Origin: CALDTK01 sp965213735
GTDB taxonomy: Bacteria; Bacteroidota; Bacteroidia; Chitinophagales; Saprospiraceae
Length of the DNA stretch: 64,000 nucleotides
Assembly: GCA_965213735.1 (NCBI GenBank)
Contig: CBDCAB010000006.1
Coordinates: forward strand, 248,001-312,000
Direction of reading: 5' to 3'
Part shown: positions 1 through 8,102 of the stretch, one piece after another
How the letters are laid out: each line of letters opens with the position of its first letter
How positions within the stretch are numbered: the first letter of the stretch is position 1
Translations under genes and position numbers: made by a program
Notes under the pieces: model-generated
The model's database searches: none
Seen by the model: the letters and a program-made list of their open reading frames with translations, nothing else
What the model was told of the DNA's origin: nothing

Positions 1-255
1 CCAGGCTTTGGCGGTCAGAAATTTATCTACCGCTCCATCAATAAGATTGCGGCCTTACGCGAGCAGTGCGTGGTGCGCAATCTTTCGCCGCACATCATTG
101 TAGACGGGGGAGTTGGTCCGCAGAATGCGCAGAAGATTCTCGAGGCTGGAGCCACCGTGCTCGTGGCGGGCAGCTCCGTGTTTAAAGCTCCTGATCCGAA
201 GGCTGCAATTGAGGAATTGAAAAATATTGGTCACGAGATTGCGCATTGGACATAA
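1..255 (+). CDS. rpe: Ribulose-phosphate 3-epimerase, C-terminal part
   Basis: The left window edge cuts this gene; 84 codons remain in frame 1 and end at TAA 253-255. The visible protein starts PGFGGQKFI and continues with HIIVDGGV and VAGSSVFK, which are conserved segments of ribulose-phosphate 3-epimerase: the flexible GFGGQ loop over the active site and the two glycine-rich phosphate-binding loops near the C-terminus of the barrel. The enzyme interconverts ribulose 5-phosphate and xylulose 5-phosphate in the cytosolic pentose phosphate pathway. The N-terminal two thirds, with the metal ligands, lie outside the window. The next gene begins about 25 bp downstream on the same strand. Confidence 0.93.
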   Translation, partial: PGFGGQKFIYRSINKIAALREQCVVRNLSPHIIVDGGVGPQNAQKILEAGATVLVAGSSVFKAPDPKAAIEELKNIGHEIAHWT

Positions 256-279
256 TCGAGCGAACTTATTCGTGGCGCC

Positions 280-660
280 TTGCGTCATGTATATACAGTG
301 CTAGACGATCTTGTCATACCAGCTCTGCCCGTACGTCGGGCACTCGAATGGGCAAAGCATGTACGCATTGTCCTCGGCTTTGCGGTATTCGGGCTGATTG
401 CTTGCAATATTGCACTGCTACTAGGGGTTAGCGCTCCTGATGTGCATCTGCTTCAGGGGCTGCGCATTGGGCTCGGTTTCTGCCTGGCCACAGCATTTAG
501 CGGCACACTCCTCGGATTTTTTATTGCGTGCATTCCACTCGGTCCACTTCCTTACCTCTACAAGCTGCCGCTCGCTTCGATGGCAGGTATTGTCATCGTC
601 AATGGCGTACTCGCTGTAGTGCAAGGCATGCCGCTAGTGGCCGCTGTAGTCGCTCCCTAA
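280..660 (+). CDS. Small integral membrane protein, unknown function
   Basis: This 126-residue protein is not recognised. The start used is TTG at 280, since no ATG lies in frame nearby, so the N-terminus is uncertain. Three or four hydrophobic stretches are visible (about residues 29-49, 62-84, 86-101 and 102-124), giving a compact inner-membrane protein with few charged loops. Its stop TAA (658-660) touches the likely start region of the TonB-dependent receptor gene, so the two may be translationally coupled. No domain-level function can be given. Confidence 0.6.
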   Translation: MRHVYTVLDDLVIPALPVRRALEWAKHVRIVLGFAVFGLIACNIALLLGVSAPDVHLLQGLRIGLGFCLATAFSGTLLGFFIACIPLGPLPYLYKLPLASMAGIVIVNGVLAVVQGMPLVAAVVAP

Positions 661-3188
661 TTTGTCGGCTCACGCTGCTGTTGCTCGTCTTTAGTCTGCT
701 TTCGCCAAAACTCATCGCACAGCTCCCTGCCACACTTACAGGTGTCGTAGTCGAGGAGGCTTCACAAAAAGCAGTCGATCTAGCTAATGTTTACCTCTCC
801 GACCTCAGTGCGAATACGCAAACAGATCAGGCGGGTAGGTTTAGCCTCGAAGTTCCTGCCGAAACACCGCTAACCCTGGTTATATCGCGGATTGGTTTTG
901 CCGAAAGGCGGATAAAAATAAACCCCCTACCAGCAGGGACAACACGCGAGCTACGTGCTACCCTCACCAGCGCCGAACTCGACCTCGATATCGTGGTGCG
1001 CGAGGACAAACTCGATGAAGGGGTGATGATTCGCGAAAGCGCAGAAAACCTCAAGCTGCTGCCCAGTACCACGGGCAATCTAGAACAAGTTTTGCCTGCC
1101 ATTGCCCTCGGCGTCAGCAGCGGCACCGGCGGCGAACTCAGCAGCCAGTACAATGTGCGGGGAGGCAACTACGACGAAAACCTCGTGTACGTCAACGACT
1201 TCGAAATTTACCGGCCGCAACTCATCCGCACCGGCCAGCAGGAGGGCCTGACTTTTGCCAACCTCGACCTCGCCAACAGCCTCAGCTTTTCGAGTGGCGG
1301 CTTTGAGGCGCGCTATGGCGACAAACTCTCCAGCGTGCTCGACGTGCGGTATAAACGGCCTGACTCACTGGCTGGCTCTGCAAGCGCAAGTCTGCTCGGA
1401 GCAACGGCACATCTAGAAGGATCGAGCAAGCTCGGCGGCAGTAGCTACCGGCGTCTGCGCTACCTCGCAGGTGCTCGTTACAAAACTACCCGACTGCTAC
1501 TCGGCAGCCTCGACGTGAGCGGCGAATACGTCCCAGACTTCGTGGACCTGCAAGCCTACCTCACCTACGACCTCAACCGCGACTGGCAACTGGCTGGAAT
1601 ACTGAATTATAATACCTCTATCTATACGTTCCGACCCGAAGAACGAAATACCGGCTTCGGGCTCATCAACCTGGCGCTGCAGCTGACCAGTACCCTCGAG
1701 GGGCAGGAGGCCGACCGATTCACTACCGGCATGGGCGGCCTCTCGCTTACCTACGTTCCCGACCGTGAGCGCAACCCACTTTACCTCAAATTTTTGGCTT
1801 CAAGCTTTAATATTCAAGAACTGGAGCGCTTCGATATCATCGGTGCCTATGCACTCCGCGAGGTGGAGGCTTCGCTGGGCAGCGACGACTTTGGTACACC
1901 TGTTCGCGAACTGAGTAATGGGGTACAGCAGCGCTACATCCGCAATTATCTGTACTCCAACGTCTACAATTTTACCCATCTCGGCGGCATCGAGCTGCAG
2001 AATCAGCGACCAGAATCCAATTCTATTTCACATTTCGTGCAGTGGGGCCTTACTGCAAAACACGAAGACATTGCCGATCGCATTAACGAGTGGGAACGAT
2101 TGGATTCGGCTGGCTTTACGCTGCCGTACGACCCAAATGAGGTGCTGGTAAACGAGGTGTTTAAGTCGCGCAACCGGCTCGACGGGATTCGTGCAAGTGC
2201 TTTTGTGCAGGATACGTGGACGTGGCGCGAAGATGAGCGTGCGGAGGTGAGACTCAACCTGGGTCTGCGCGGCGGGTACTGGACCGTTAATGAGGAGGCC
2301 TATGTCACTCCACGGGGTCAGTTGCTCGTGAAGCCGCTCGGAGGCAAGCGCGACATCAGCTACCGCTTGGCTGGCGGCCTTTACTACCAGCCGCCGTTTT
2401 ACCGGGAATTGCGGCGCCCCAATGGCACACTAAACCTTGGCGTACAAGCCCAAAAGAGTTTGCATGCGGTGGCGGGCATGACCTGGGATTACAACTCCAA
2501 GAAGTCTGGTCGACCTTTTCGATTTATAGCCGAGGCATACTATAAGCGCCTCAACGATCTGGTGAGTTACGAGGTGGATAATGTCCGCATTCGCTACTCG
2601 GGCGATAATGATGCGAGCGGTTATGTGGCGGGCTTAGACATGCGGCTCAACGGTGAGTTCGTCAAAGGCACCGAGAGCTGGTTCAACCTGTCGCTGCTGC
2701 GGGCTCGCGAAAAACTCGACGGAATTCAGCACCTCCAGCGTGAGCTCAATGATACGACAGCGACTGCGGTCGATAACGTGCCTCGCCCCACCGATCAGGT
2801 GGCTACGGTGAGTATCTTCTTTCAAGACTACCTGCCGCGCAACGATAATTTTCAAGTCAACCTCACTACTACGGTGGGTACAGGCTTGCCCTTTGGCTTG
2901 CCTAGCAACAACACCGTTTACCGCAACACCTATCGTTTTGCTGCTTACCGTCGCGTTGATGTAGGCTTTGCGGCGCAGCTGTGGAAGGAAGATTGGCGTA
3001 GTCGCAAGCCTCGACATTTTTTGCGCAAGACGCAAGCTGCGTGGTTGAGCTTCGAGGTTTACAATGTGCTCGGCATTCGCAATGAAGCTTCGAAGACCTG
3101 GATCAAGACGGTTTTCCAGCAGCAATATGCCATTCCCAACTACCTCACGGGGCGTCGACTCAATCTGCGAGCACGGGTAGAATTTTAG
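660..3188 (+). CDS. TonB-dependent receptor with carboxypeptidase-like N-terminal domain
   Basis: An outer-membrane active-transport barrel of about 842 residues. After a hydrophobic signal peptide (CRLTLLLLVFSLLSPKLIAQ) comes a carboxypeptidase-regulatory-like beta-sandwich (LTGVVVEEASQKAV to about residue 100), then a plug domain with the typical SQYNVRGGNYDENLVYVND stretch, then a long beta-barrel ending in an aromatic residue (RARVEF). No SusD-like partner is adjacent, so the substrate is unknown and need not be a glycan. The start is a problem: the only canonical upstream start in frame is GTG 528, deep inside the previous gene, and TTG 681 would cut into the signal peptide. I place it at ATT 660, which overlaps the upstream TAA by one base. 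A 14-mer repeat copy sits in the signal-peptide codons at 698-711. Confidence 0.85.
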   Translation: MCRLTLLLLVFSLLSPKLIAQLPATLTGVVVEEASQKAVDLANVYLSDLSANTQTDQAGRFSLEVPAETPLTLVISRIGFAERRIKINPLPAGTTRELRATLTSAELDLDIVVREDKLDEGVMIRESAENLKLLPSTTGNLEQVLPAIALGVSSGTGGELSSQYNVRGGNYDENLVYVNDFEIYRPQLIRTGQQEGLTFANLDLANSLSFSSGGFEARYGDKLSSVLDVRYKRPDSLAGSASASLLGATAHLEGSSKLGGSSYRRLRYLAGARYKTTRLLLGSLDVSGEYVPDFVDLQAYLTYDLNRDWQLAGILNYNTSIYTFRPEERNTGFGLINLALQLTSTLEGQEADRFTTGMGGLSLTYVPDRERNPLYLKFLASSFNIQELERFDIIGAYALREVEASLGSDDFGTPVRELSNGVQQRYIRNYLYSNVYNFTHLGGIELQNQRPESNSISHFVQWGLTAKHEDIADRINEWERLDSAGFTLPYDPNEVLVNEVFKSRNRLDGIRASAFVQDTWTWREDERAEVRLNLGLRGGYWTVNEEAYVTPRGQLLVKPLGGKRDISYRLAGGLYYQPPFYRELRRPNGTLNLGVQAQKSLHAVAGMTWDYNSKKSGRPFRFIAEAYYKRLNDLVSYEVDNVRIRYSGDNDASGYVAGLDMRLNGEFVKGTESWFNLSLLRAREKLDGIQHLQRELNDTTATAVDNVPRPTDQVATVSIFFQDYLPRNDNFQVNLTTTVGTGLPFGLPSNNTVYRNTYRFAAYRRVDVGFAAQLWKEDWRSRKPRHFLRKTQAAWLSFEVYNVLGIRNEASKTWIKTVFQQQYAIPNYLTGRRLNLRARVEF
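698..711 (-). repeat. 14-mer GTTTTGGCGAAAGC, exact copy 1
   Basis: Exact copy on the minus strand inside the TonB receptor signal-peptide codons, read there as L-S-P-K. Member of the dispersed family described in the findings. Confidence 0.9.
895..909 (+). repeat. 15-mer GTTTTGCCGAAAGGC, exact copy 1
   Basis: Exact copy of the sister motif inside the TonB receptor gene. It contains GCC-GAAA-GGC, a 3-bp stem with a GAAA loop. Confidence 0.85.
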
Positions 3189-3190
3189 AC

Positions 3191-3221
3191 TTTCGCCAAA
3201 ACAGAAAGCCGCGTACCTTTG
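3191..3221 (+). promoter_or_regulatory. Probable sigma-70-type promoter of rpsP
   Basis: TACCTTTG at 3214-3221 matches the Bacteroidota -7 consensus TAnnTTTG. A TTTCG at 3191-3195 stands in the -33 position (consensus TTTG) with a 19-bp gap. The predicted transcript would start near 3228, about 70 nt before the rpsP ATG. The -33 region overlaps a one-mismatch copy of the 14-mer repeat (3189-3202). Confidence 0.6.
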
Positions 3222-3298
3222 CGCCTTCGTTTTTGTAAGCCTGGTTCGGGATGTTCCCTATGGCCAGGTATGGTTCATCCATAAAATTTACCGACCTC

Positions 3299-4078
3299 AT
3301 GGTCCGAATTAGACTGCAGCGTCGCGGGCGACGCAAAAAGCCCTTCTACCACATCGTGATAGCCGACTCGAGAAGTCCGCGCGATGGTCGCTTCATTGAG
3401 AAGATTGGTACCTACAACCCCATGACCAAGCCCGCCATTATCGAGCTGGATAATGAGTTGGCTTTTGATTGGCTACTCAAAGGAGCTCAGCCTACCGATA
3501 CAGTGCGTGCCATCCTGCGGGTGAAGGGCGTGATGTACCGCAAGCACCTTCACCGCGGAGTGCTCAAAGGGGCGCTTACCCAAGAGCAGGCCGACGAAAA
3601 GCTTGCTGCGTGGATCGAGAAGAAGGAGTCCACCTTTGCCGAGCGCGCTTCGCAAACCAAGCGTGAGCAGGAAGAGTTGCGCCGACAGGTAGCGGGTACT
3701 AAGCCTAAGATTGAAGTGCCAGAGCCTGAGCCAGAAGAGGAAGCTCCTGCCCCGACTGATGTCATTACCGAAGCTGCCGAGGTGGAGGCTACTAAAACAG
3801 CCGACCAGTCTGTAACACAGGATCCACCAGCTGAGGAAGCGCCAGCACCTGCTCCTTCCGAGGAAAAGGTCGAGCAGATCGTTGAGGAAGCAGTAGCGCC
3901 TGCGGCCGTCAATGCTGAAGCCGAAGCTGATGCTGCCGAAGCCGATGTGCAAAGCGCGGTTGATCAAGCCGTAGATGCTGCTGAGCAAAAAGCAGAGGAT
4001 CAAGCTCCTGCTGACTCCGAAGCAACAGCTGAAGAGCCCGCTGCTGCTGGCGAAGATGATAAGTCTGCCAAAGCCTAG
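3299..4078 (+). CDS. rpsP: 30S ribosomal protein S16 with long acidic C-terminal extension
   Basis: Residues 1 to about 85 are a standard S16 (MVRIRLQRRGRRKKPFYHIV, then SRSPRDGRFIEKIGTYNP), which binds 16S rRNA and is needed for 30S assembly. ATG 3299 is chosen because it begins exactly at the conserved MVRIRL. The protein then continues to 259 residues, about three times the enterobacterial length: a charged helical segment (about 90-140) is followed by a low-complexity tail rich in Ala, Glu, Pro and Asp. Bacteroidota S16 proteins often carry an extension, but this one is long. A promoter lies upstream and strong hairpins downstream, so the gene appears to be transcribed alone, without the usual rimM-trmD-rplS neighbours. 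Confidence 0.95.
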   Translation: MVRIRLQRRGRRKKPFYHIVIADSRSPRDGRFIEKIGTYNPMTKPAIIELDNELAFDWLLKGAQPTDTVRAILRVKGVMYRKHLHRGVLKGALTQEQADEKLAAWIEKKESTFAERASQTKREQEELRRQVAGTKPKIEVPEPEPEEEAPAPTDVITEAAEVEATKTADQSVTQDPPAEEAPAPAPSEEKVEQIVEEAVAPAAVNAEAEADAAEADVQSAVDQAVDAAEQKAEDQAPADSEATAEEPAAAGEDDKSAKA

Positions 4079-4138
4079 CAGGCAGGTAGTTTACAACTCG
4101 ATGTAGCCAATGCGCTGCTCGCGTTGTACGTTTGCCCC

Positions 4139-4177
4139 TGAAGGACGTAGCTGCATTTGTGCTAGCTAGTCCTTCAG
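4139..4177. other. Stable hairpin downstream of rpsP
   Basis: CTGAAGGAC (4139-4147) and GTCCTTCAG (4169-4177) form a perfect 9-bp stem around a 21-nt loop that itself contains TAGCT/AGCTA and can extend the stem with a bulge. No T-run follows, so alone it is not a classical terminator. It may be an RNA-stabilising or processing structure ahead of the terminator at 4191. Confidence 0.55.
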
Positions 4178-4190
4178 ACCGGGACATCAG

Positions 4191-4227
4191 ACCTGGTAAT
4201 TCCTTTGCGGGGATTACCAGGTTTTTT
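4191..4227 (+). terminator. Rho-independent terminator of rpsP
   Basis: ACCTGGTAAT (4191-4200) pairs perfectly with ATTACCAGGT (4213-4222) and is followed by six T (4222-4227), a textbook intrinsic terminator 113 bp after the rpsP stop. Confidence 0.85.
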
Positions 4228-4265
4228 GTATCCAAACTACCTTAACGACTCAAGCATTCTCTACC

Positions 4266-5663
4266 ATGCAAGCACTTAGCGACGAATACGCCCAACGCCT
4301 CGAAGACATTAAATCTGCCATACAGGAAAGCGAGGAGCTGTCGACTTACCTCGACACTGAAGAAGCCGATGATTACGCAGCGTTCAAAGAGGCTTACGAG
4401 CCTGAGCTTGCCCAACTGTATGAGGAAGTAGCCAATGCGGCGCCCTTGCAATTGTTAGCCCTGGAGCTGGCGATGTTGGATGATTCGCTCGAAGGTTTGT
4501 TGCTCCCCAAGCTGCTGGGCTATGCAGTGCTGCGGCCACGAGTCAACGAGCGCGGCCAGTACTACCGCCCGCAGGAGCACCTGCGTACGGTGATGCTTGC
4601 CATCGCTAACAGTGGTGCGTTTCCAGAGCTAGAGCGCAGAATTGGTCAAGGTGTGACTTGCGCTTTCGCCCTCAGCACCAATGTCTGGATTACAAATTTG
4701 CTTGCAGAGATTCCGAACAAGATTCCACGCAACTTCTTCCAGAACCACAACGACGATGGAATTCGTATCGCCGAGCAGCGGCTGGCTGTGTACCAGCGCT
4801 ACAAGCGACAGTTTGCGAAGGACAATTTTTCGACAGCTACCTTTCCTGAATCTGTAGCCGAGGCTTCAACGTCATACCAAGATTTAGAAGATTTCTTGCG
4901 GTACCGCTTCGGCACGGAAGGGCTCGACAACAGTTCGCTCGCCGATCCAATTAAGAAGATGCTGGACGATAAGGAGCTAGCTAAGCTTCCGAAGTTCGAG
5001 CGTTTTGTGAGCTTGGTGGGGATGTTTATGGATGTGCCCCAAGCGATGGAAAATAGCCTGCGCGAGCAGATCAGGCGCTACGCGGCCAAGGGTGGATTTA
5101 CTGAGCAATATTTCGAGTTGCTTGCTGAGTTGCACCACGATCCAGCTGTTGAAGTTACACCAGCCGTAGATCGCCGCATGGCAATGCGTGTAGGAGTGAC
5201 TGGCAACACAACGCTCTCGCAGTACTACGCACTCGTCGTTAAGATTCACGACCACGGCATCAATCACCTTGAGACTCAGGATGCTATTCGCCTCTTCACC
5301 CGCGAGCAGGATGGGCTTAGCGATGTCAACGAATGTGTTCGCCAGACGGTGCTACGATACTTCACCACCTTGATGAATGGCCTCGACACCGAGAACTACA
5401 CGGAGTTCTTTGAAGTGACTAAGCTTTTCGCAGTCTATTTTGACATATTCCGCAACGAAAGCTTCAAGCAGGAGCTACGTGAACAGAGCGTCCGCTACAT
5501 CAAATCTCTCATCAAGCGCTACACCGACAAGCGCGGTCGCGACTACCAGGACATCAAGAAGTTTGTCCGCACCGCATTTGAAGATCTCGGTTTCATGTCT
5601 GAAAAGGAGATTGTCAATTTCTTCAAAACCAAGCGCAAACGAGCCCCCGCCACAAGAACTTAA
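4266..5663 (+). CDS. Conserved-looking cytoplasmic protein, unknown function
   Basis: A 465-residue protein without signal peptide or membrane segment. It is rich in acidic and helix-forming residues throughout and probably all-alpha. It starts at ATG 4266, 39 bp after the rpsP terminator, and ends with a very basic tail (KTKRKRAPATRT). I do not recognise a domain or catalytic motif. Codon use and composition match the neighbouring housekeeping genes, which argues for a vertically inherited gene. The stop codon is followed within 2 bp by the head of a mini-hairpin repeat. Confidence 0.75.
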   Translation: MQALSDEYAQRLEDIKSAIQESEELSTYLDTEEADDYAAFKEAYEPELAQLYEEVANAAPLQLLALELAMLDDSLEGLLLPKLLGYAVLRPRVNERGQYYRPQEHLRTVMLAIANSGAFPELERRIGQGVTCAFALSTNVWITNLLAEIPNKIPRNFFQNHNDDGIRIAEQRLAVYQRYKRQFAKDNFSTATFPESVAEASTSYQDLEDFLRYRFGTEGLDNSSLADPIKKMLDDKELAKLPKFERFVSLVGMFMDVPQAMENSLREQIRRYAAKGGFTEQYFELLAELHHDPAVEVTPAVDRRMAMRVGVTGNTTLSQYYALVVKIHDHGINHLETQDAIRLFTREQDGLSDVNECVRQTVLRYFTTLMNGLDTENYTEFFEVTKLFAVYFDIFRNESFKQELREQSVRYIKSLIKRYTDKRGRDYQDIKKFVRTAFEDLGFMSEKEIVNFFKTKRKRAPATRT

Positions 5664-5665
5664 GC

Positions 5666-5884
5666 CCCAACAGCAACAACGGCGAAGCCTCCCTCCCACC
5701 AACCTTCGCACTCAATCAGGCGCTCCTGAACCCATTCCTTCGTAGCCCGTCGCGTTAGCAACCTTGCACCCTCACCCCCAAACAGCTAAAACCGCGCAGC
5801 GAAAAAACGGCGAAGCCAAACAAACGGCGAAGCCAAGAAAACCGCGAAGCGTTGAAAACCGCGCAGCGAAAAACCTGCGAAGCA
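5666..5884 (+). repeat. GNA mini-hairpin array A
   Basis: Intergenic element between the 4266-5663 gene and otsAB. A head CCCCAACAGCAA at 5666-5677 precedes one unit GGC-GAA-GCC (5681-5689). A second head (about 5775-5791) is followed by six perfect 3-bp stem / GNA-loop units starting at 5793, 5809, 5826, 5843, 5860 and 5876, spaced 16-17 nt with A-rich linkers. Stems are CGC/GCG, GGC/GCC, GGC/GCC, CGC/GCG, CGC/GCG and TGC/GCA; loops are GAA or GCA. The outer stem base changes together with its partner. The array ends 20 bp before the otsAB ATG and so lies in its probable 5' untranslated region. Confidence 0.8.
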
Positions 5885-5903
5885 AACCCCTCAACCCCTC
5901 CCC

Positions 5904-8099
5904 ATGGGAAAGCTGATTATCGTCTCCAATAGGCTCCCCGTCACCATTGATCGGGCTGACGGTGAATTAATTTATTTCCCCAGCGCCGGAGGACTGGCAA
6001 CTGGGCTCAACTCCCTCGACGAGTCACTCAACCGCAAATGGGTAGGCTGGCCAGGCAAGGCGATTAAAGATGATTGGGAGCAGGAAGCTGTCCGCTCAGA
6101 TCTGGCAGGCGATGGGCTCGTGCCAGTATTCTTGAGTAGCAAGGACATACGCGATTTCTACGGCGGCTTTTCTAATAAAGTTATTTGGCCTCACTTCCAC
6201 TATTTTACGCAGTATACCGATTACATCCACGATGAGTATTGGGAGGCTTATCAACGCGTCAATAAGAAGTTCTGCAAAGAAGTGCTCAGTATACTCGACC
6301 CTGGAGATACAGTGTGGGTGCATGATTACCAGTTGATGTTGCTGCCCGGAATGATACGGGCCAAAGCACCAGATGTATCGATAGGTTTCTTTTTACATAT
6401 ACCTTTTCCAAGCTACGAGATATTCCGCATCCTGCCATGGCGGGAAGAGATACTAAATGGCGTGCTCGGCAGTGACTTAATTGGTTTTCACACCTTCGGC
6501 TACATGCGACACTTTTTAAGTGCTGCATATCGTATTGCGGGCTACGAACACAGTTTTGGTAGGATGGACATCGACGGTCGCAACGTCAATGTAGATGTCT
6601 ATCCCATGGGCATCGACTACGAGAAGTATGCGTTTTTTGATCCTGCAGAAAACGATGAGGGCGTACGGGCAATCAAGCAACTGGCCGATGGACGCAGGTT
6701 GGTGCTGAGCGTTGATCGGCTCGATTATACCAAAGGGATTCCGCAGCGTATCCGAGCGATCGGGCGCTTTTTGGCAGAGCATCCTGAATATGCCCGCGAG
6801 GTAAGTTTTGTGATGCTCGTTGTGCCTTCGCGTGATAGTGTCGATCAATACCAAGAGCTGAAGCACGAGGTAGAGACACTGGTCGGCGAAATCAACGGAC
6901 TCTACGGAACGTTTGATTGGACGCCGATCAAGTACTTCTACCGCAGCCTCAGCTTTACCGCCTTAAATGCACTATACCAGCGATCAGATGTGGCTCTGAT
7001 TACTCCGCTGCGGGATGGAATGAATCTCGTAGCGAAGGAGTATATCGCGAGCAAAGAACGCGACCGCTGTGGCGTGCTAGTGCTCTCAGAAATGGCAGGC
7101 GCAGCCAACGAACTCACTGACGCAATCACCGTCAATCCACAGGATAGTGAGGAGGTAGTAAGAGCTCTCGATCAAGCCCTCAGCATGCCCAAGGAGGAGC
7201 AGCGTGCCCGTCTAGAAAAAATGCAGGATCGCCTCCGCAAGTACACGGTGAGCAATTGGGCTGAAGCCTTTATGAAAGACTTGAAACGACATACTGTGAA
7301 ATCAGAAACAACTCGAGCCAATCACGTCAACGAGCAGGTGCTCCACGAGCTCACCACGGCCTACCATGCAGCAAGCAATCGTCTGCTCATGCTCGACTAC
7401 GACGGCACGTTGATGGGCTTCAATACCGATCCCCAGGCTGTTAAGCCCGATGAGGAGTTGCTGGAACTGTTAGAGGTTTTGGCGAAAGCTGAAGGAAACA
7501 GCCTCATCGTCAACTCAGGCCGCGACCATACCACCCTGGAGAAATGGGTGGGGCACCTCGGTATCGAAATGGCCGCCGAACACGGAGTTTGGACGCGACG
7601 CGGCGGAAAATGGAGCCAAGCACCGGGCATGACTAACGCCTGGAAGGAACGCGTGATGGAAGTGCTCGACGATATGGTGGAGCGCACCCCAGGCAGCTTC
7701 GTGGAAGAAAAAGAATACAGTCTCGCCTGGCACTACCGCAAAGCTGATAAAGACCTCGGCGCCAAACGCGTCAGGGAATTTCGCGAAGTACTCAGCTACC
7801 TCACCTCCAACCTCGACCTGCAGGTGCTGGAAGGACATAAAGTCGTTGAAATCAAGAACGCTGGCGTGAATAAGGGTAAAGCCGCCGCATCCTGGGTGGA
7901 AGCTGGCGACTATGACTTTGCCCTCACGATCGGCGATGACCATACCGATGAAGATACCTTCAAGGCGATGCCTAAAGGCGCCTACACCATCAAAGTCGGT
8001 GAGGGTAAAACGGCAGCCCGCTTTCAGGTAGACACCGTCGCCGAGGTGCGGAACTTGCTGGGCAGGCTGGCTGCGACACACGCCGTGGAGCGGGTTTAG
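5904..8099 (+). CDS. otsAB: Bifunctional trehalose-6-phosphate synthase/phosphatase
   Basis: A 731-residue fusion of the two trehalose-making enzymes. Residues 1 to about 465 are a GT20 glycosyltransferase (N-terminal LIIVSNRLPV, VWVHDYQLMLLP, GFFLHIPFPS, VDRLDYTKGI, PLRDGMNLVAKEY) that joins UDP- or GDP-glucose to glucose 6-phosphate. Residues about 485-731 are a HAD-type phosphatase with the nucleophile motif LDYDGTL (about residue 494) and the metal-binding TIGDDHTDEDTF, which releases trehalose. Such fusions are common in Bacteroidota and give an osmolyte and stress protectant in the cytosol. The membrane protein at 8103 follows after 3 bp and is probably co-transcribed. Array A lies directly upstream. 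A 14-mer repeat copy sits at 7476-7489 in the phosphatase part. Confidence 0.96.
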   Translation: MGKLIIVSNRLPVTIDRADGELIYFPSAGGLATGLNSLDESLNRKWVGWPGKAIKDDWEQEAVRSDLAGDGLVPVFLSSKDIRDFYGGFSNKVIWPHFHYFTQYTDYIHDEYWEAYQRVNKKFCKEVLSILDPGDTVWVHDYQLMLLPGMIRAKAPDVSIGFFLHIPFPSYEIFRILPWREEILNGVLGSDLIGFHTFGYMRHFLSAAYRIAGYEHSFGRMDIDGRNVNVDVYPMGIDYEKYAFFDPAENDEGVRAIKQLADGRRLVLSVDRLDYTKGIPQRIRAIGRFLAEHPEYAREVSFVMLVVPSRDSVDQYQELKHEVETLVGEINGLYGTFDWTPIKYFYRSLSFTALNALYQRSDVALITPLRDGMNLVAKEYIASKERDRCGVLVLSEMAGAANELTDAITVNPQDSEEVVRALDQALSMPKEEQRARLEKMQDRLRKYTVSNWAEAFMKDLKRHTVKSETTRANHVNEQVLHELTTAYHAASNRLLMLDYDGTLMGFNTDPQAVKPDEELLELLEVLAKAEGNSLIVNSGRDHTTLEKWVGHLGIEMAAEHGVWTRRGGKWSQAPGMTNAWKERVMEVLDDMVERTPGSFVEEKEYSLAWHYRKADKDLGAKRVREFREVLSYLTSNLDLQVLEGHKVVEIKNAGVNKGKAAASWVEAGDYDFALTIGDDHTDEDTFKAMPKGAYTIKVGEGKTAARFQVDTVAEVRNLLGRLAATHAVERV
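7476..7489 (+). repeat. 14-mer GTTTTGGCGAAAGC, exact copy 2
   Basis: Exact copy inside otsAB, read as V-L-A-K-A. Confidence 0.9.
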
Positions 8100-8102
8100 C
8101 TT

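Noticed and set aside
2634..3125. 163-codon minus-strand frame inside the TonB receptor gene
   Set aside because: Shadow of the receptor coding sequence, with no recognisable domain.
3473..4003. Long minus-strand frames opposite the rpsP extension
   Set aside because: They arise because the Ala/Glu-rich coding strand gives open antisense frames.
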